Assembly (NCBI GenBank): GCA_023362775.1
Contig: JALMGJ010000003.1
Coordinates: 81,226,855 to 81,290,854, forward strand
Reading direction: 5' to 3'
From: Charina bottae
Taxonomy: Eukaryota > Chordata > Lepidosauria > Squamata > Charinaidae
DNA length: 64,000 nt
Under the pieces are notes generated by a model that saw nothing but the letters and a program-made list of their open reading frames with translations, was not told the DNA's origin and made no database searches. Shown here piece after piece: positions 38,240 to 48,547 of the stretch; the stretch's first letter is position 1; each line of letters starts with the position of its first letter. The translations under genes were made by a program, and so were the position numbers.

Positions 38240-38495
38240 AGCAATTATTTATTTATTTATTATTTAAATTTGTATCACCGCCCATCTCCTCCACACCTGG
38301 GGACTCTGGGCGGTTCACAATAATAAGATAAGATAAAAATATAAAATTACAGCCACAATAATTTACATATAAAATCCAAACAAAAAGATGTTAATAATAA
38401 GGCGGGTTTCATGGCGCCAGCCACTCCCAAGAGGAACTATTGGCATTCCCGTCCCAAGCCAGGCGGCAGAACCAGGTCTTCAGGTTACCTGAAAA
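38240..38495 (-). mobile_element. L2-type LINE 3' end
   Basis: ATTTATTTATT tail followed by ATCACCGCCCATCTCC and GGGACTCTGGGCGGTTCAC: minus-strand L2 3' end, extending to the CAGAACCAGGTCTTCAGG segment. Confidence 0.75.
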
Positions 38496-38829
38496 GGTCA
38501 ATTACCTTTTCTGCTAATTGACATGACGGTACAAATGATTAGGAAAAATAATACCCCCTTGTTGGCAATAGCACATAAAGGCAACAGTGTGACATTCTCT
38601 TAATTTATTAAATAGGAACCAAGGAGACATTGTTGTTAACGATTGAGTTTATACAATAAATATCACAGCTTTGTGGTATTCCTTAATCTTTTTGAATGTC
38701 CACCTGAAAACTTGGCTATTACACTTCTCCTAAATTCATAGATGCATGTAGATTTAGGGAGGTTAACCTCTAAGAGTCCTCATCTGCAGCAATTCAGTAT
38801 GCAGCAACAGATGTGTGGGCATTGTCAAG
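38496..38829. other. Short intronic stretch
   Basis: Nothing recognised. Confidence 0.5.
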
Positions 38830-39125
38830 ATCAGTGATCTGGTGGAAGAATTCCTGTGGTTGGCTAAGAGTTTTGCTTTTAAGACGTATCTGTTCAGCCA
38901 GGCATTTATTGCAGCGGATTATTTGTACCTTCTTCTGAGGTGGTTAGGCACTGTTCTGTATGGCAGTTTTTAAGCTGTTTATGGTTTTAAACATGCTACT
39001 TTTGTCCACTTTATTGAACTACATAAGTTATAATTATTCTTAATGTCTTGTAAACTGCTTTTGAACTACTGTGGGATTTTTTTAATGTGGAAAAGTGAAT
39101 TAAAATTTATTTATTTATTTTTTAA
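38830..39125 (+). mobile_element. L2-type LINE 3' end, decayed
   Basis: AGACGTATCTGTTCAGCCAGGC (about 38881) and the tail GTGAATTAAAATTTATTTAT suggest an old plus-strand L2 3' end. Confidence 0.5.
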
Positions 39126-39890
39126 AAATCATAGGAGTCAATTAATTTGTACACTTCTCCCTTGTTTTTATCTATGATCAATTGCATTTATAGGACTAAT
39201 TGTGTCACAGAACATGTATAATGAAGAAAATGTCTAGCGTTCAAAAATATTGTATTTCAATAAGCTTTAATTGAATGTTATTAACCCAAATGCACTCTAA
39301 ATTTTTCTTCCTCCACCAGGGCTTGGAAACCCATAGAAACCTCCAATTATTTGTTTTTAAAAGGCAACTAATCATCCTGAAAGTTTTTTGCTGTTAAAAA
39401 GAAACCAAACAACCAATTAATGCTTCTAATGAATGTATACTTTAAGTAATTACTCAATAGTCTCATTAGTGTGGCTGGGAGATAAAATAACATCTTATGA
39501 TGAGCAACCCTGAGGTCCTAACTAGCCCCGTCAACAACATTAAAGCAGTCAAGGGAAAGTTTTCGATGTACTGCTTCTGCACCCAAACGAAAAAAAGCTT
39601 TTGTTGGTCAAAATGTCATACCTTAGCATAAATCTGACTAAGTATTCCATTTTTTGTGCCCCCACACTGTAAATTAACTTTTGCTTGCTGCCCTGTTTAG
39701 AGAATTTTAACCTTTGCTTTTTCCTTTCTTTTGCACCTAAATGAGGGGTGCACACCTTATCTCTGTTTCTTGCCAAATGTGTCATGATACTAAGTCATCC
39801 CTGACTCCAGTGCAGGTATTTCTGTAATATAAATTATTAAAAATGCTAATAAATATTTGGGTGGGGGGAGGACCAGAGCTAGAATCTCCT
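39126..39890. other. Intron with a possible conserved block
   Basis: No gene. The AT-rich, repeat-free stretch 39180-39560 has several TAATTA-type words (AACCAATTAATGC, TTAATTGAATG) and could be a conserved non-coding element; unproven. Confidence 0.35.
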
Positions 39891-41421
39891 ATTTTTGTTG
39901 GGCAGGGTGAGATATAGTGGGGGTTGCCAAATTAGCTGTTCCAGGTGAAGATAGGTCTCCAGTTTGGTGGTGGCCTCCTCTTCCAACATAGCTACCCCTA
40001 CTTGGGGGCCTGGTGGTCAGATTGTTGTGGCACCTGGCCTCAAGCTGGTGCTGATAATGCCAGGTCTGTCTGTAATAAATCCATGTCCACCCATGATTTG
40101 ATGGTGAACAAACAAGCAGGTCTGGTCTGCATTACTGCAGCCGGGCTGAGAGAGGGTTTTGATGTTGCTGTCTTGTAGATTTGCCCAGACAGGGTTTTGG
40201 GTCCTGCACCAACCTTGACATCAGGATTGGGGAGGCAGGATGGTGATCTATTGTGATACCTTCTCTGTGGCCAGGGTCACTGTTTTAGAGGTAGCTGGGT
40301 GTGAATGCCTATGTGTTTGGTTAGGCCATAGGGACAGACTAGGAGTCCTTTTGTTACACCAGCCACCCTGCTACTCCTTAGGATCCCTTCTTGAGTTTCT
40401 GGACCTGGTTGTCAGGTGGTAGATACTCCCTGTCTATTAGTACTGGGGGACTTCAATCTCCAGGTGGGAGAGCCTGGGTCTAGCAGAGCTCAGGAGTTCA
40501 TGGCCTCCATGACAGCCATTGGCTTCTCACAGGTTATCTCTGCCCATCACATGTGGGCAGTGACATGTTAGACTGTGTGTTCACTTCCAAGCAGTTGTAT
40601 GATCTAGATGTGGAGGGTATTACTATATGCCCTTTGCCATGGTCAGATCACTTCCTGCTTCAAATGCGACTGTCTGCTGCTAATTTCCTCTTTAAAGCTG
40701 GATCCATTCAGATGGTCTGCCAATGGTGTTTTATGGATCAGTCTTGATCTTATGGATTTTGCAGGCAGATTAGGAAGAAGTGGTATCTTGGGCCCTTGAT
40801 GAGATCACCACAAGTGGCCTCTCTGCTGGTTAATCCCAGATGGATAATTTGTTTTCTGAGAACCTCCAGGTGATGAAGTTTTCACTTTTCTCTTATTGCA
40901 TCAGCAGGTTGTCATCCAATGGCCCTTTTCCAGTAGCCAAGGCCCTTTTGGGTAAGAGCGACCATCTAACCACTGTAACCAGTTTGCTTGACACGTTGCT
41001 GTAAAGTTGTTCAAATTCACTCCAGTCTGCACTCCACTTGGATGGGGTCTTGTGTAGTAACTGGGACATCATCTTGCCCTGTTAATCTGGTCTTATTTGG
41101 GCCTGTTACCTCTAGGGAAGTTGATAGGGTACGCTACTAGATGTCCTTGACCAAATGTGGGCTGGATCCTTGTCCCTTTTAGCTTTTTCAGATGGGGGAA
41201 GTTGTTCCCTGGAACTGAGAGGTTGTGAACACTTTGTTGCAAGAGGGGTCAATGCTGGCAGACTTGAAAGAGGCACTGGCTCATCCCCTCCTGAAGAGGC
41301 CTTCCATGGATCCAGAGCTATTGAATAAATACTGCCCAGTCTCCAACCTTCCCTTTTAATGAAGGTTATTGAGATAACAGTTGATGACCAGCTAAGGAAT
41401 GTCCTAAAGGAAGTGGATTAT

Positions 41422-41677
41422 TATTTATTTTATTTATTTACTTGATTTTCTATCCCGCCTTTATTATTTTATAAATAACTCATGGGAGCGAACATACCTA
41501 ATATTCCTTCCTCCTTCTATTTTCCCCACAACAACAATCCTGTGAGGTCAGTTGGGCTGAGAGAGAGCGACTGGCCCAAGGTCACCCAGCCGGTTTTCAT
41601 GCCTAAGGCGGGACTAGAACTCTCAGTCTCCTGGTTTCTAGCCCATCGCCTTAACCACTAGACCAAACTGGCTCTCT
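41422..41677 (-). mobile_element. MIR/CORE-like tRNA SINE nested in L2
   Basis: On the minus strand it begins GAGCCAGTTTGGTCTAGTGG (tRNA-like), has GTTCTAGTCCCGCC near the B box, then GGGTGACCTTGGGCCAGTCG, and ends in an AAATA-rich tail. It splits the L2 reverse transcriptase region between VLKEVDYL and the following Y/F-Q-S block, so it is younger than that LINE. Confidence 0.85.
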
Positions 41678-41968
41678 TATTTGAACTCTTATCAGTCAGA
41701 GTTCAGAACTGGGTGTAAGACAGAGACAGCATTAGTCATTCTTGTTGATGACCCTGTCTGGACCTGGATGGCAGTAGTGCACTCATCCTGGTCCTTTTAG
41801 ACTTCTTGGCAGCTTTGATACCATCAACCCTGGTATCCTTCTGGACTGGCTACAGGGGTTGGGGATTGGAGGCAGTTTTACAATGCTTCTATTCCTTCCT
41901 CCTTGTTTGGTTCCAATCGGTGATAATTGGGGAAGAGAGATTAGCATAGTGGAGTGCTACAGGGGGCA

Positions 41969-42005
41969 GTTCTCTCTCTCTCTCTCTCTCTCTCCCCCCC
42001 CCCCA
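41969..42005 (+). repeat. (TC)n followed by poly-C
   Basis: About 12 TC units and then a run of C, expanded inside the L2 reverse transcriptase segment. Confidence 0.9.
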
Positions 42006-42510
42006 TCCCATTTAACATCTACTTGATGTCCCTGGGAAAGGTCATTTGGTGGTTCAGGGTCCAGTATCATTAGTATGCTGATGATACTCAGCTATACATT
42101 GCAACCTTAGGCTACCCTGGAGATGCTGTTGAAGGCTTGTCCTGGTTTCTGGAGCCTGTTAGCGTCTGGATGAGAGACAACAGGATCAATCTCAATCTCA
42201 TCTCTCCACTGGAGTTGGCCCAACCATTTCAATTGTGCTGGGAGAAGCAGCTAGTTGTTCCCCATTTTGGGGAGGTTGGGGGACCAAAGCCTGGAGACGT
42301 TCTTTCTCCATAATGGGGGTGGCTCTCTTGAATGGCCTCCTGTGGGAAGCTTGTTTGGCTCCAGTGTTATCTGTCTTCTATAAATGGTTGAATATAGAGC
42401 TTTTTCAAAAGGTATTTGAAGGCCAAGGTACTACTTTGGGGTTATATCTTTTATTATCTTTTATTATGTTTCATTATGTTATTGTTTTGTTTTATGAGCC
42501 ACTAAGAGTA

Positions 42511-42514
42511 GCCT

Positions 42515-42554
<40 letters not shown>

Positions 42555-42584
42555 CCTCTCATCTCTCTCTCTCTCTCTCTCTCT
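42511..42584 (+). repeat. (CTGT)n and (CT)n microsatellites
   Basis: About nine CTGT units (42518-42554) and, after a short break, about 12 CT units reach the edge of the solo LTR. Confidence 0.93.
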
Positions 42585-42634
42585 GATTGTCCTGTTCCGA
42601 CAAAGACTGACACGGAAGTGTTACTGAAATAACT

Positions 42635-43717
42635 TTATTTACAAGATACACAAGCCGCCCAGTTTACACAGTCCTCTTCTTCTTCTACAGGCTGGATAGC
42701 AGCGATTCCCGTGGATACTCCTGGCCAGACAGGAAGGAGCCGAGAGGGTACAGGCGCGGTGGAAGAGGCGGCAGCCGGATGCGGATCGGACATGACAGGC
42801 AAGGTGACCGCGGGCGTGGAGTTAGCTGAGCTGTCGGGGCTGGGGGTAGACCGGGACCCAACAAAAGCAACCCACTGGTAACTGGCGTCGGCTGGGCTTG
42901 GCTGCTGATCTGGGCTGGTCTGAGTCTGTATAGACTGGGGCCTGACAAAGGCAACCCACTGGTGGCCGGCGTCGGCTGGGCTTGGCTGCTGATCTGGACT
43001 GGTGGGAGTCTGCGTAGACCAGGGCCCGACAAAGGCAGCCCACTGGTGGCCGGCGTTGGCTGGCTTCGAAGCGGGGAGCAACAGAGAGTCGGTGGTTCGG
43101 GAAGTCAGGAGAGGAGCAGGCAAGGTGGCAGCGCTTACCCCTATGCTGGTTTCTTCCGTAGGTAGCAAGAACGGAGGCGTGGCAACCGGAAGAGACTCGG
43201 GCGTGAGGCCTGGCACGGCAGCAAGGTAAGGCCTGGATTCTAGGCTTGGTGAGGCGGCGGGGAAGCGCGTTGAGTCAGGGTCCGGCGCGGCGGTAAGGCA
43301 GGGCTCTAGAGCATGGTCCGGGGTGGTAGCAAGGCACGGCTCGGTAGCGAGGTCCGGGGCTGTAACAAGGCGAGGCTCAGGAGCAGGATCTGGCACGGAG
43401 TCCAGAGGCTTCTTCACAGAACAGGTAGAACGGTTGTCTCCGGCACCTGAGGTAAGTTCCGCTGGCTTTTTATTACGTTTTTCGCACCTTGGGAGAGCAG
43501 GAGCCAATCGGGCTTCGCGTTGCTCTGCCCGCCTTTCTGCTCTCATTTGACACGCGCTGATTGGTGGAGGCGTCTTTCTTTCCGAACCTCTGCCAATCAG
43601 CGTTTCCGGGTCTCTGGTTGGTTTCGTGCCAAGCCTGCCGTCTCCCGTGATTGGCTCTTCCTCCTCCTCCGAGTCCAGCATGTCGGCCGGCATCCAGGTA
43701 AGTGCACAGAACCTCAC
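42635..43717 (-). other. Long open frame through the LTR, function unclear
   Basis: A 360-codon frame covers nearly the whole LTR. It starts at the CTGATG-side edge with MRFCALTWMPADMLDSEEEEE, then becomes Pro/Ala/Ser/Thr-rich with two repeat sets: about 14-residue units (APDLATEPCL-like) and three 28-residue units around HQWVAFV. No known domain is seen. The open frame may simply follow from GC-rich tandem repeats. Overlap with the promoter motifs argues against translation of the whole. Confidence 0.3.
42845..43060 (-). repeat. 84-bp tandem repeat inside the LTR
   Basis: The word GCAACCCACTGG recurs at 42867 and 42951 and, with one change, at 43035, exactly 84 bp apart; about 2.5 copies. 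Confidence 0.9.
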
Positions 43718-43729
43718 ACTGATATGTTA

Positions 43730-43812
43730 ATTTATTTATTTATTTATTTATTTATTTATGTTTCGATTTCTATCACCGCGCCATCTCCCACGAGGGGACT
43801 CTGGGCGGTTAA
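43730..43812 (-). mobile_element. L2-type 3' end fragment
   Basis: (ATTT)n followed by TCTATCACCGCGCCATCTCC and GGGGACTCTGGGCGGTT: short minus-strand L2 tail next to the solo LTR. Confidence 0.75.
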
Positions 43813-44157
43813 ACTGATTAATTGAAAATATGCTTATTTATAAAAGTAGCTAGAACATACTCTGTAGTGCTCACACTTGAGCAGATAAGTTGGAGAACTA
43901 CCTCCAACTTTGGTTGGTGTTTTTGTTATTCCATATAACAAATTTGCTGAAAATATATCATACAGTACTGCCACATCTACATGGGTTACCTAAGGTTTTC
44001 CCAGAAAATTGGGTTTCTGGTGCACTCTTTCATAGTTATTTCAATGATTCCAAGTGTTTTCCAGCTGTGAGAGAGCTGTGTGAGATACTACAATCAAACT
44101 GCAGTCTTTTGCTGATGGAAATATATACATGGAAGTGTGTGTGTTTGTGTGTTTGTG
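43813..44157. other. Intronic sequence, no gene seen
   Basis: Nothing recognised apart from GT-rich words before the next element. Confidence 0.5.
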
Positions 44158-44159
44158 TA

Positions 44160-44590
44160 CAGGTAGTCCTCACTTACCAACTGCTTGATCAGTGACCGTT
44201 CAAAGTTACAATGGCACTGAAAAAGGAGATTTAGGACTGGTCCTTGAATTTGTGGCCATGGCAGCATCCCTGTGGTCACATGATCGCGATTCGGGCACTT
44301 GGTTACCGACACACATTTACGATGGTCACAGAGTCCCAAGGTCATGTGATCACCATTTGCAACCTTCACAGCTGGCTTCCGACAAGCAAAGTCAGTGAGG
44401 AAGCTGGCAGGAAGTAACAAGTCGTGGTCACGTGACATCACACTTAACGACCGTGGTGATTTGCTTAATGACTGCAGCCAGAACTGACGTCGTAAGTTGG
44501 GTGTGGTCACTGGATGTTTCACTTTATGACCTCATCACTTAGCAATGGAGTTGCTGGTCCCAATTGTGGTCGATAAATGAGGATTACCTG
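44160..44590. mobile_element. Tigger-like (Tc1/mariner) MITE
   Basis: The left end CAGGTAGTCCTCACTTACCA and the right end ATGAGGATTACCTG are inverse-related and bordered by TA (44158-44159 and 44591-44592). The interior has repeated GTCACGTGAT-like and CACTTA(A/G)C words. No transposase. It landed in a (TG)n tract, which now flanks it on both sides. Confidence 0.82.
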
Positions 44591-44592
44591 TA

Positions 44593-45404
44593 TGTGTGTG
44601 TGTGTGTGTGTATAAATATAAATATCCTCAGAGTTTTCTACAGATATGGACTTGCACTCCTGGGTAAATATCTCCTCAGAACCTTACTTTGTCTTAAGCC
44701 TTGAAATGTGCTCTGTTAGAGATATTTCCCATGCAGATGTTTCATACTCTTATTTTTCAATGTATAGAGAATTCCATAAAAAATGAGGGGCAGAAAAGTA
44801 TATTCCAAGTAATATAATATTTATTAAAGTATTAAAACAAACAAGAACATCAAGCAAAACCAGCAGATTAAAACCCCACAGCTTGTTAATGAAGGAAGCC
44901 TTTCCAATAAAAGTTATATACTGTATTACCAAAACCTGGAGATTTCTTGAAGAGTGTTGGGAAGAGAGAAATATGCTGCAATCTAAATTGCCAAGTTTTA
45001 ATATGTTCTGGGCAACCATGGTGCATAAATGAAAAGTTATTCTTAAGTCTTGTTAGTCTCAATTACATGAATATCTTGCTAAATAACATTTTGAGCAAGA
45101 TAAAACCTGCTTCCCCCCCAATCTTTCATATAAGAGTCTGTTCTTGTCAATCTTTCTTCCTCAGTCTAAGCCCATTGACAGCTGGGCATGCAACTGAGAA
45201 CAATACCTTGACTGGTTCTGCAAGTGTTGGATACCTTTTGGATAGCACTTGTGACATCACTAGTGATACTGTATGTGACTAACTTTCCTAGTATTGTTTT
45301 ACCATTTTTGTACCATTAAGCATCATTTTAAAATAATACTTCAGAGCAAGGTAGGGGCATCCACAGCAAGCCACAGTGTTTGTTACTGACAAAACATTAA
45401 TTTA
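44593..45404. other. Intronic sequence, no gene seen
   Basis: Remaining (TG)n at about 44592-44612, then unrecognised AT-rich intron. Confidence 0.55.
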
Positions 45405-45462
45405 ATTTATTTGATTTAGGTGCCACTCAACTCCAGAATGACTCACAGTGCCAATGCAAAGG
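45405..45462 (-). mobile_element. Short L2-type 3' fragment
   Basis: TTAATTTATTTGATTTAGGT then GCCACTCAACTCCAGAATGA resembles the minus-strand L2 3' end. Tentative. Confidence 0.35.
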
Positions 45463-47618
45463 GGCAGAGTTTGCACTGCAAAGGTGCAACACACAGTTTG
45501 TTATTCCCCCCACCCTTTGTCCCCCCAAAATGCCTCTGGAGCAAGGATGAGGAGCCAGTGGTCCTCCAGTCATCACTGAATTACACCTTCCTGGAGCCAC
45601 AGTCAGAATATATATTCTGTGTAGCTGTAACTGGATATAGTGCATGTACAGCTTCAGTCTGCAGAACCATACCAAAAAATAAAATGTGGCCAGGATATGC
45701 CTTATTCCATTGTGTTCATAAGCTACTCTGTTAGCCACCAAGCACAATTTGAGACACTACTGCAACATGGTTGTTAACATGACTGCTTCAGAAATACAAA
45801 TCAACAGAACCACATAGAAAACAATGATGATCTATGCTGAACTGTCTAGTTGCTGCATGCAAATGTGCTGCCTTTCAACTACCAGCAGTCAGGTGAGATG
45901 AGCAAACAAACTCTTGGCTGACTGGATTGGCCCATCTGCTTTCTTCCTTTCAGCAATGCTTCCATGCAAGCCAAATATAGCACATTGTTGCATCTAAGCA
46001 GCCATATATAAAAAGTATTGCTTCCCTGACAAGATAAAAGCATTCTTTTTTTTTCTGACTGAAGGGTTCTTCAGAAAACATTCTGAAGGCAATTCATTTC
46101 CTACTGCTGCATAGAGCTGCAGGGAATATCAGCTTTGTTTTGATAGATTAGTATCATACTATGGCATCAAACAAGGACCTCAGTGTCTCCAGAATGAATG
46201 CACAGTAAATCATCTGGGACTAAAAATAGCAGAATAAAAATATTCACTGTTATAGCACAAAGATATGGCTTACAGGTTCCCATGTCATATTTTTCTGAAG
46301 GGGTTCAGCTTAATCTCCATCATTATTGCTATCAAGAGATGACTATGAGAAACTGTATTTCTCTGAAGAAAACTTCAGAGAAATGTAAATGAGTAATCTC
46401 TTGAGTCAAATGGGGAGAAGGTGCTGGAAGACACATTGGTTAACATTAATGGAAATATTTTTTCTTCTAATATGAGGCATAGGAAACTGCCTCATGTCAG
46501 GTCAGACTTTGAGCATCTAGTCCAGGAATAGACAAGTAGTGGCATTCCAGTGTTGCTCCACTGCAACTCCCACCACTGGCTACATTTTCTAGTAATGTTG
46601 GAAATGATAGCTCAGCAACCTTTTCCACAGATGAGTTTCCATATCATATAATACTATTCACACATTAAGATGACTCTGGGCATCTTCTGTTCCTACTGTC
46701 GTATTGTATTGTACATATTATTTTCTTTCAGCGTAGACATCCAGATTGTCTGTGCTATTACTCCTTAGTCGCCCCCCCTCTCTTTTTTTCTAACTGCTCC
46801 AAACTTAATAAATCCACTTTTAGTGAAGATCTGACCTCAGAAGGAAAATACTGTTCTTAGGTTTCAAGAGGCACGTCATGACATAGGATTATATTACTGA
46901 TTAATGGACTTATAACTCAGTGTTATTTATTCTCTCTCTCTCTTTTTAAGAGGGAAATATGATCAGAGGGAGATCACTTCCTCAGGACTTTGAGCTAAAC
47001 AGAGAGGTTGTCTGGACGGCACTTGAACTCTTCCAGCTGGTAATAAATAAGGTGCTGAGCCGCTCATCGGGGGACTAAAAATAGCTTTTCCAGCAGCCTT
47101 CTCTGATGATTATCTCTCTATCACACACACTCTCTCTGTGCAACACACACAACCCCTAAAAATAGAAAATGATAATCAAAAGGCTGAAAGCCCTTTAACT
47201 ACAGTGTAGAGACATTAACAGCTGCAGAAATAATGAAGACTTTGCACAGTACGTTTTTGATTAGATTGCTGTTTTCTACTCTACGTGGTTGCTGCAATTT
47301 TTAGCTAATAAATCAAATCCATGACATGGAAGTCCTGTGCCTAATGTCAAATGTATGTATTCAAAAGGATGGGATTATTTAGCAGGTGGGGGTGGGGGAC
47401 CTGCATTCTAGACATGCTTAGGAGGACCATCCCTTTTCTTCTCACATTGCAAGGTCTAGGGTGGACATGAGAAACTGGTTCTGGAACAAGTTTACATTTC
47501 TTCACTCTACAGAGCCCAGGTTAAGCTGCCACTTGGTTGCCCTGCAGACTGGATGCATTTATTTTTATTAAGGGCTTGGTGAGGTAATATAGCTCTTCTT
47601 AAACGATTTATATTTCGC
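45463..47618. other. Intron with three MEF2-type motifs
   Basis: No gene. The 10-mer CTAAAAATAG, a perfect match to the MEF2 site consensus, occurs at 46220-46229, 47075-47084 and 47156-47165. The stretch 46950-47350 is non-repetitive and might be a regulatory element of the surrounding gene; this is inference. A (CT)n run lies at 46930-46947. Confidence 0.35.
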
Positions 47619-47630
47619 TAAGATACATTA

Positions 47631-47924
47631 AGGGGCGTGGTGGCTCAGCGGGTAAGACGCCAGGCTTGTTGATCAGAAGATTGCAAGTTTGGAGGTTCGC
47701 TCTTGCCAACCTAGCAATTCGAAAGCATGCAAATGCAAGTAGATGAATAGGTACCACTTCGGTGGGTAGGTAACAGCGTTCCGCGTGTGTCATGCCGGCC
47801 ACATGACCGTGGAAGCGTCTTCGGACAATGCTGGCTCTTCGGCTAACAAACGGAGATGAGCACCGGCCCCTAGAGTCGGACACGACTGCGCAAATGTGCG
47901 GGGGGATCCTTTACCTTTCCTTTT
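47631..47924 (+). mobile_element. Sauria-type SINE, copy 5, internally deleted
   Basis: Flanked by TAAGATACATTA (47619-47630 and 47925-47936). About 40 bp are missing between GGAGGTTCG and CTCTTGCCAACC, taking out the sequence just after the B box. Confidence 0.9.
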
Positions 47925-47936
47925 TAAGATACATTA

Positions 47937-48185
47937 TTTCACTAAGATACAGTAGGACTGACAGACCGATTTCCAAAGACCTTCTTTCCATTTACATATC
48001 AATTTATGCCTCACAGTTTGCAAAACAACACATCCCCTATTTGTCAGCTCTCATTAGACTGACCATAGCTATTTTTTTTCCTGAAGAATTTACCACTGTG
48101 GGTAAGTAGGCATTAATACATTCTATTAAGATCTGACTGATAAGTGATGTAAGTTGTTGTTAGTGTTTATTAATAACACACTGAT
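47937..48185. other. Short intronic stretch
   Basis: Nothing recognised between the two SINEs. Confidence 0.5.
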
Positions 48186-48198
48186 AATGTGAAATAAA

Positions 48199-48534
48199 GG
48201 GGCATGGTGGCTCAGCGGGTAAGACTCCAGGCTTGTCGATCGGAAGATTGCAAGTTCAGAGGTTCGAATCCCTAGCCCTGCGTGACCGAGTGAGCTCCCG
48301 CACTAGCCCCAGCTCTTGCCAACCTAGCAATTCGAAAGCATGCAAATGCAAGTAGATGAATAGGTACCACTTCGGTGGGAAGGTAACAGCGTTCCGCGCG
48401 CATCATGCCGGCCACATGACCGTGGAAGCGTCTTGGGACAACGCTGGCTCTTCGGCTAACAAACGGAGATGAGCACCGGCCCCTAGAGTCGGACACGACT
48501 GCACAAATGTGCGGGGGGAACCTTTACCTTTTAA
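48199..48534 (+). mobile_element. Sauria-type SINE, copy 6
   Basis: Complete copy with intact B box GGTTCGAATCC and the 13-bp duplication AATGTGAAATAAA (48186-48198 and 48535-48547). Confidence 0.93.
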
Positions 48535-48547
48535 AATGTGAAATAAA

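Larger units (their letters stand above)
39900..42510 (+). mobile_element. L2-type LINE, long but decayed
   Basis: Plus-strand remains occur in order. Endonuclease pieces come first (AGLVCITAAGLREG near 40113, LGVLLLHQPPCYSLGSLL near 40340, then DFNLQVGEPG-like). LKRPSMDPELLNKYCPVSNLP follows near 41290, QSEFRTGCKTETALVILVDD near 41695 and ADDTQL-like near 42079, with a 3' end near 42505. Many stops. A SINE and a (TC)n(C)n expansion interrupt it. Confidence 0.8.
42588..43718 (-). mobile_element. Solo LTR, 1.13 kb, minus orientation
   Basis: The segment has TG...CA ends (plus strand TGTCCTG...CCTCACA) and a 5-bp duplication CTGAT on both sides (42583-42587 and 43719-43723). Read on the minus strand there are four CCAAT-type boxes (43650, 43593, 43560, 43504). 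A TAATAAAAAG TATA-like word follows at about 43468-43476, and AATAAA lies at 42634-42639 near the 3' end. No internal region or second LTR is visible, so a solo LTR left by recombination is the simplest reading. Group (retrovirus-like or Gypsy) is not resolved. It is GC-rich, unlike its surroundings. Confidence 0.78.

Noticed and set aside
42635..43717. Host gene exon
   Set aside because: The frame coincides almost exactly with an LTR bounded by TG...CA and a 5-bp duplication.
45420..45734. 104-codon frame resembling a fibronectin-like peptide
   Set aside because: It starts in an L2-like fragment and has no intact domain; likely chance.
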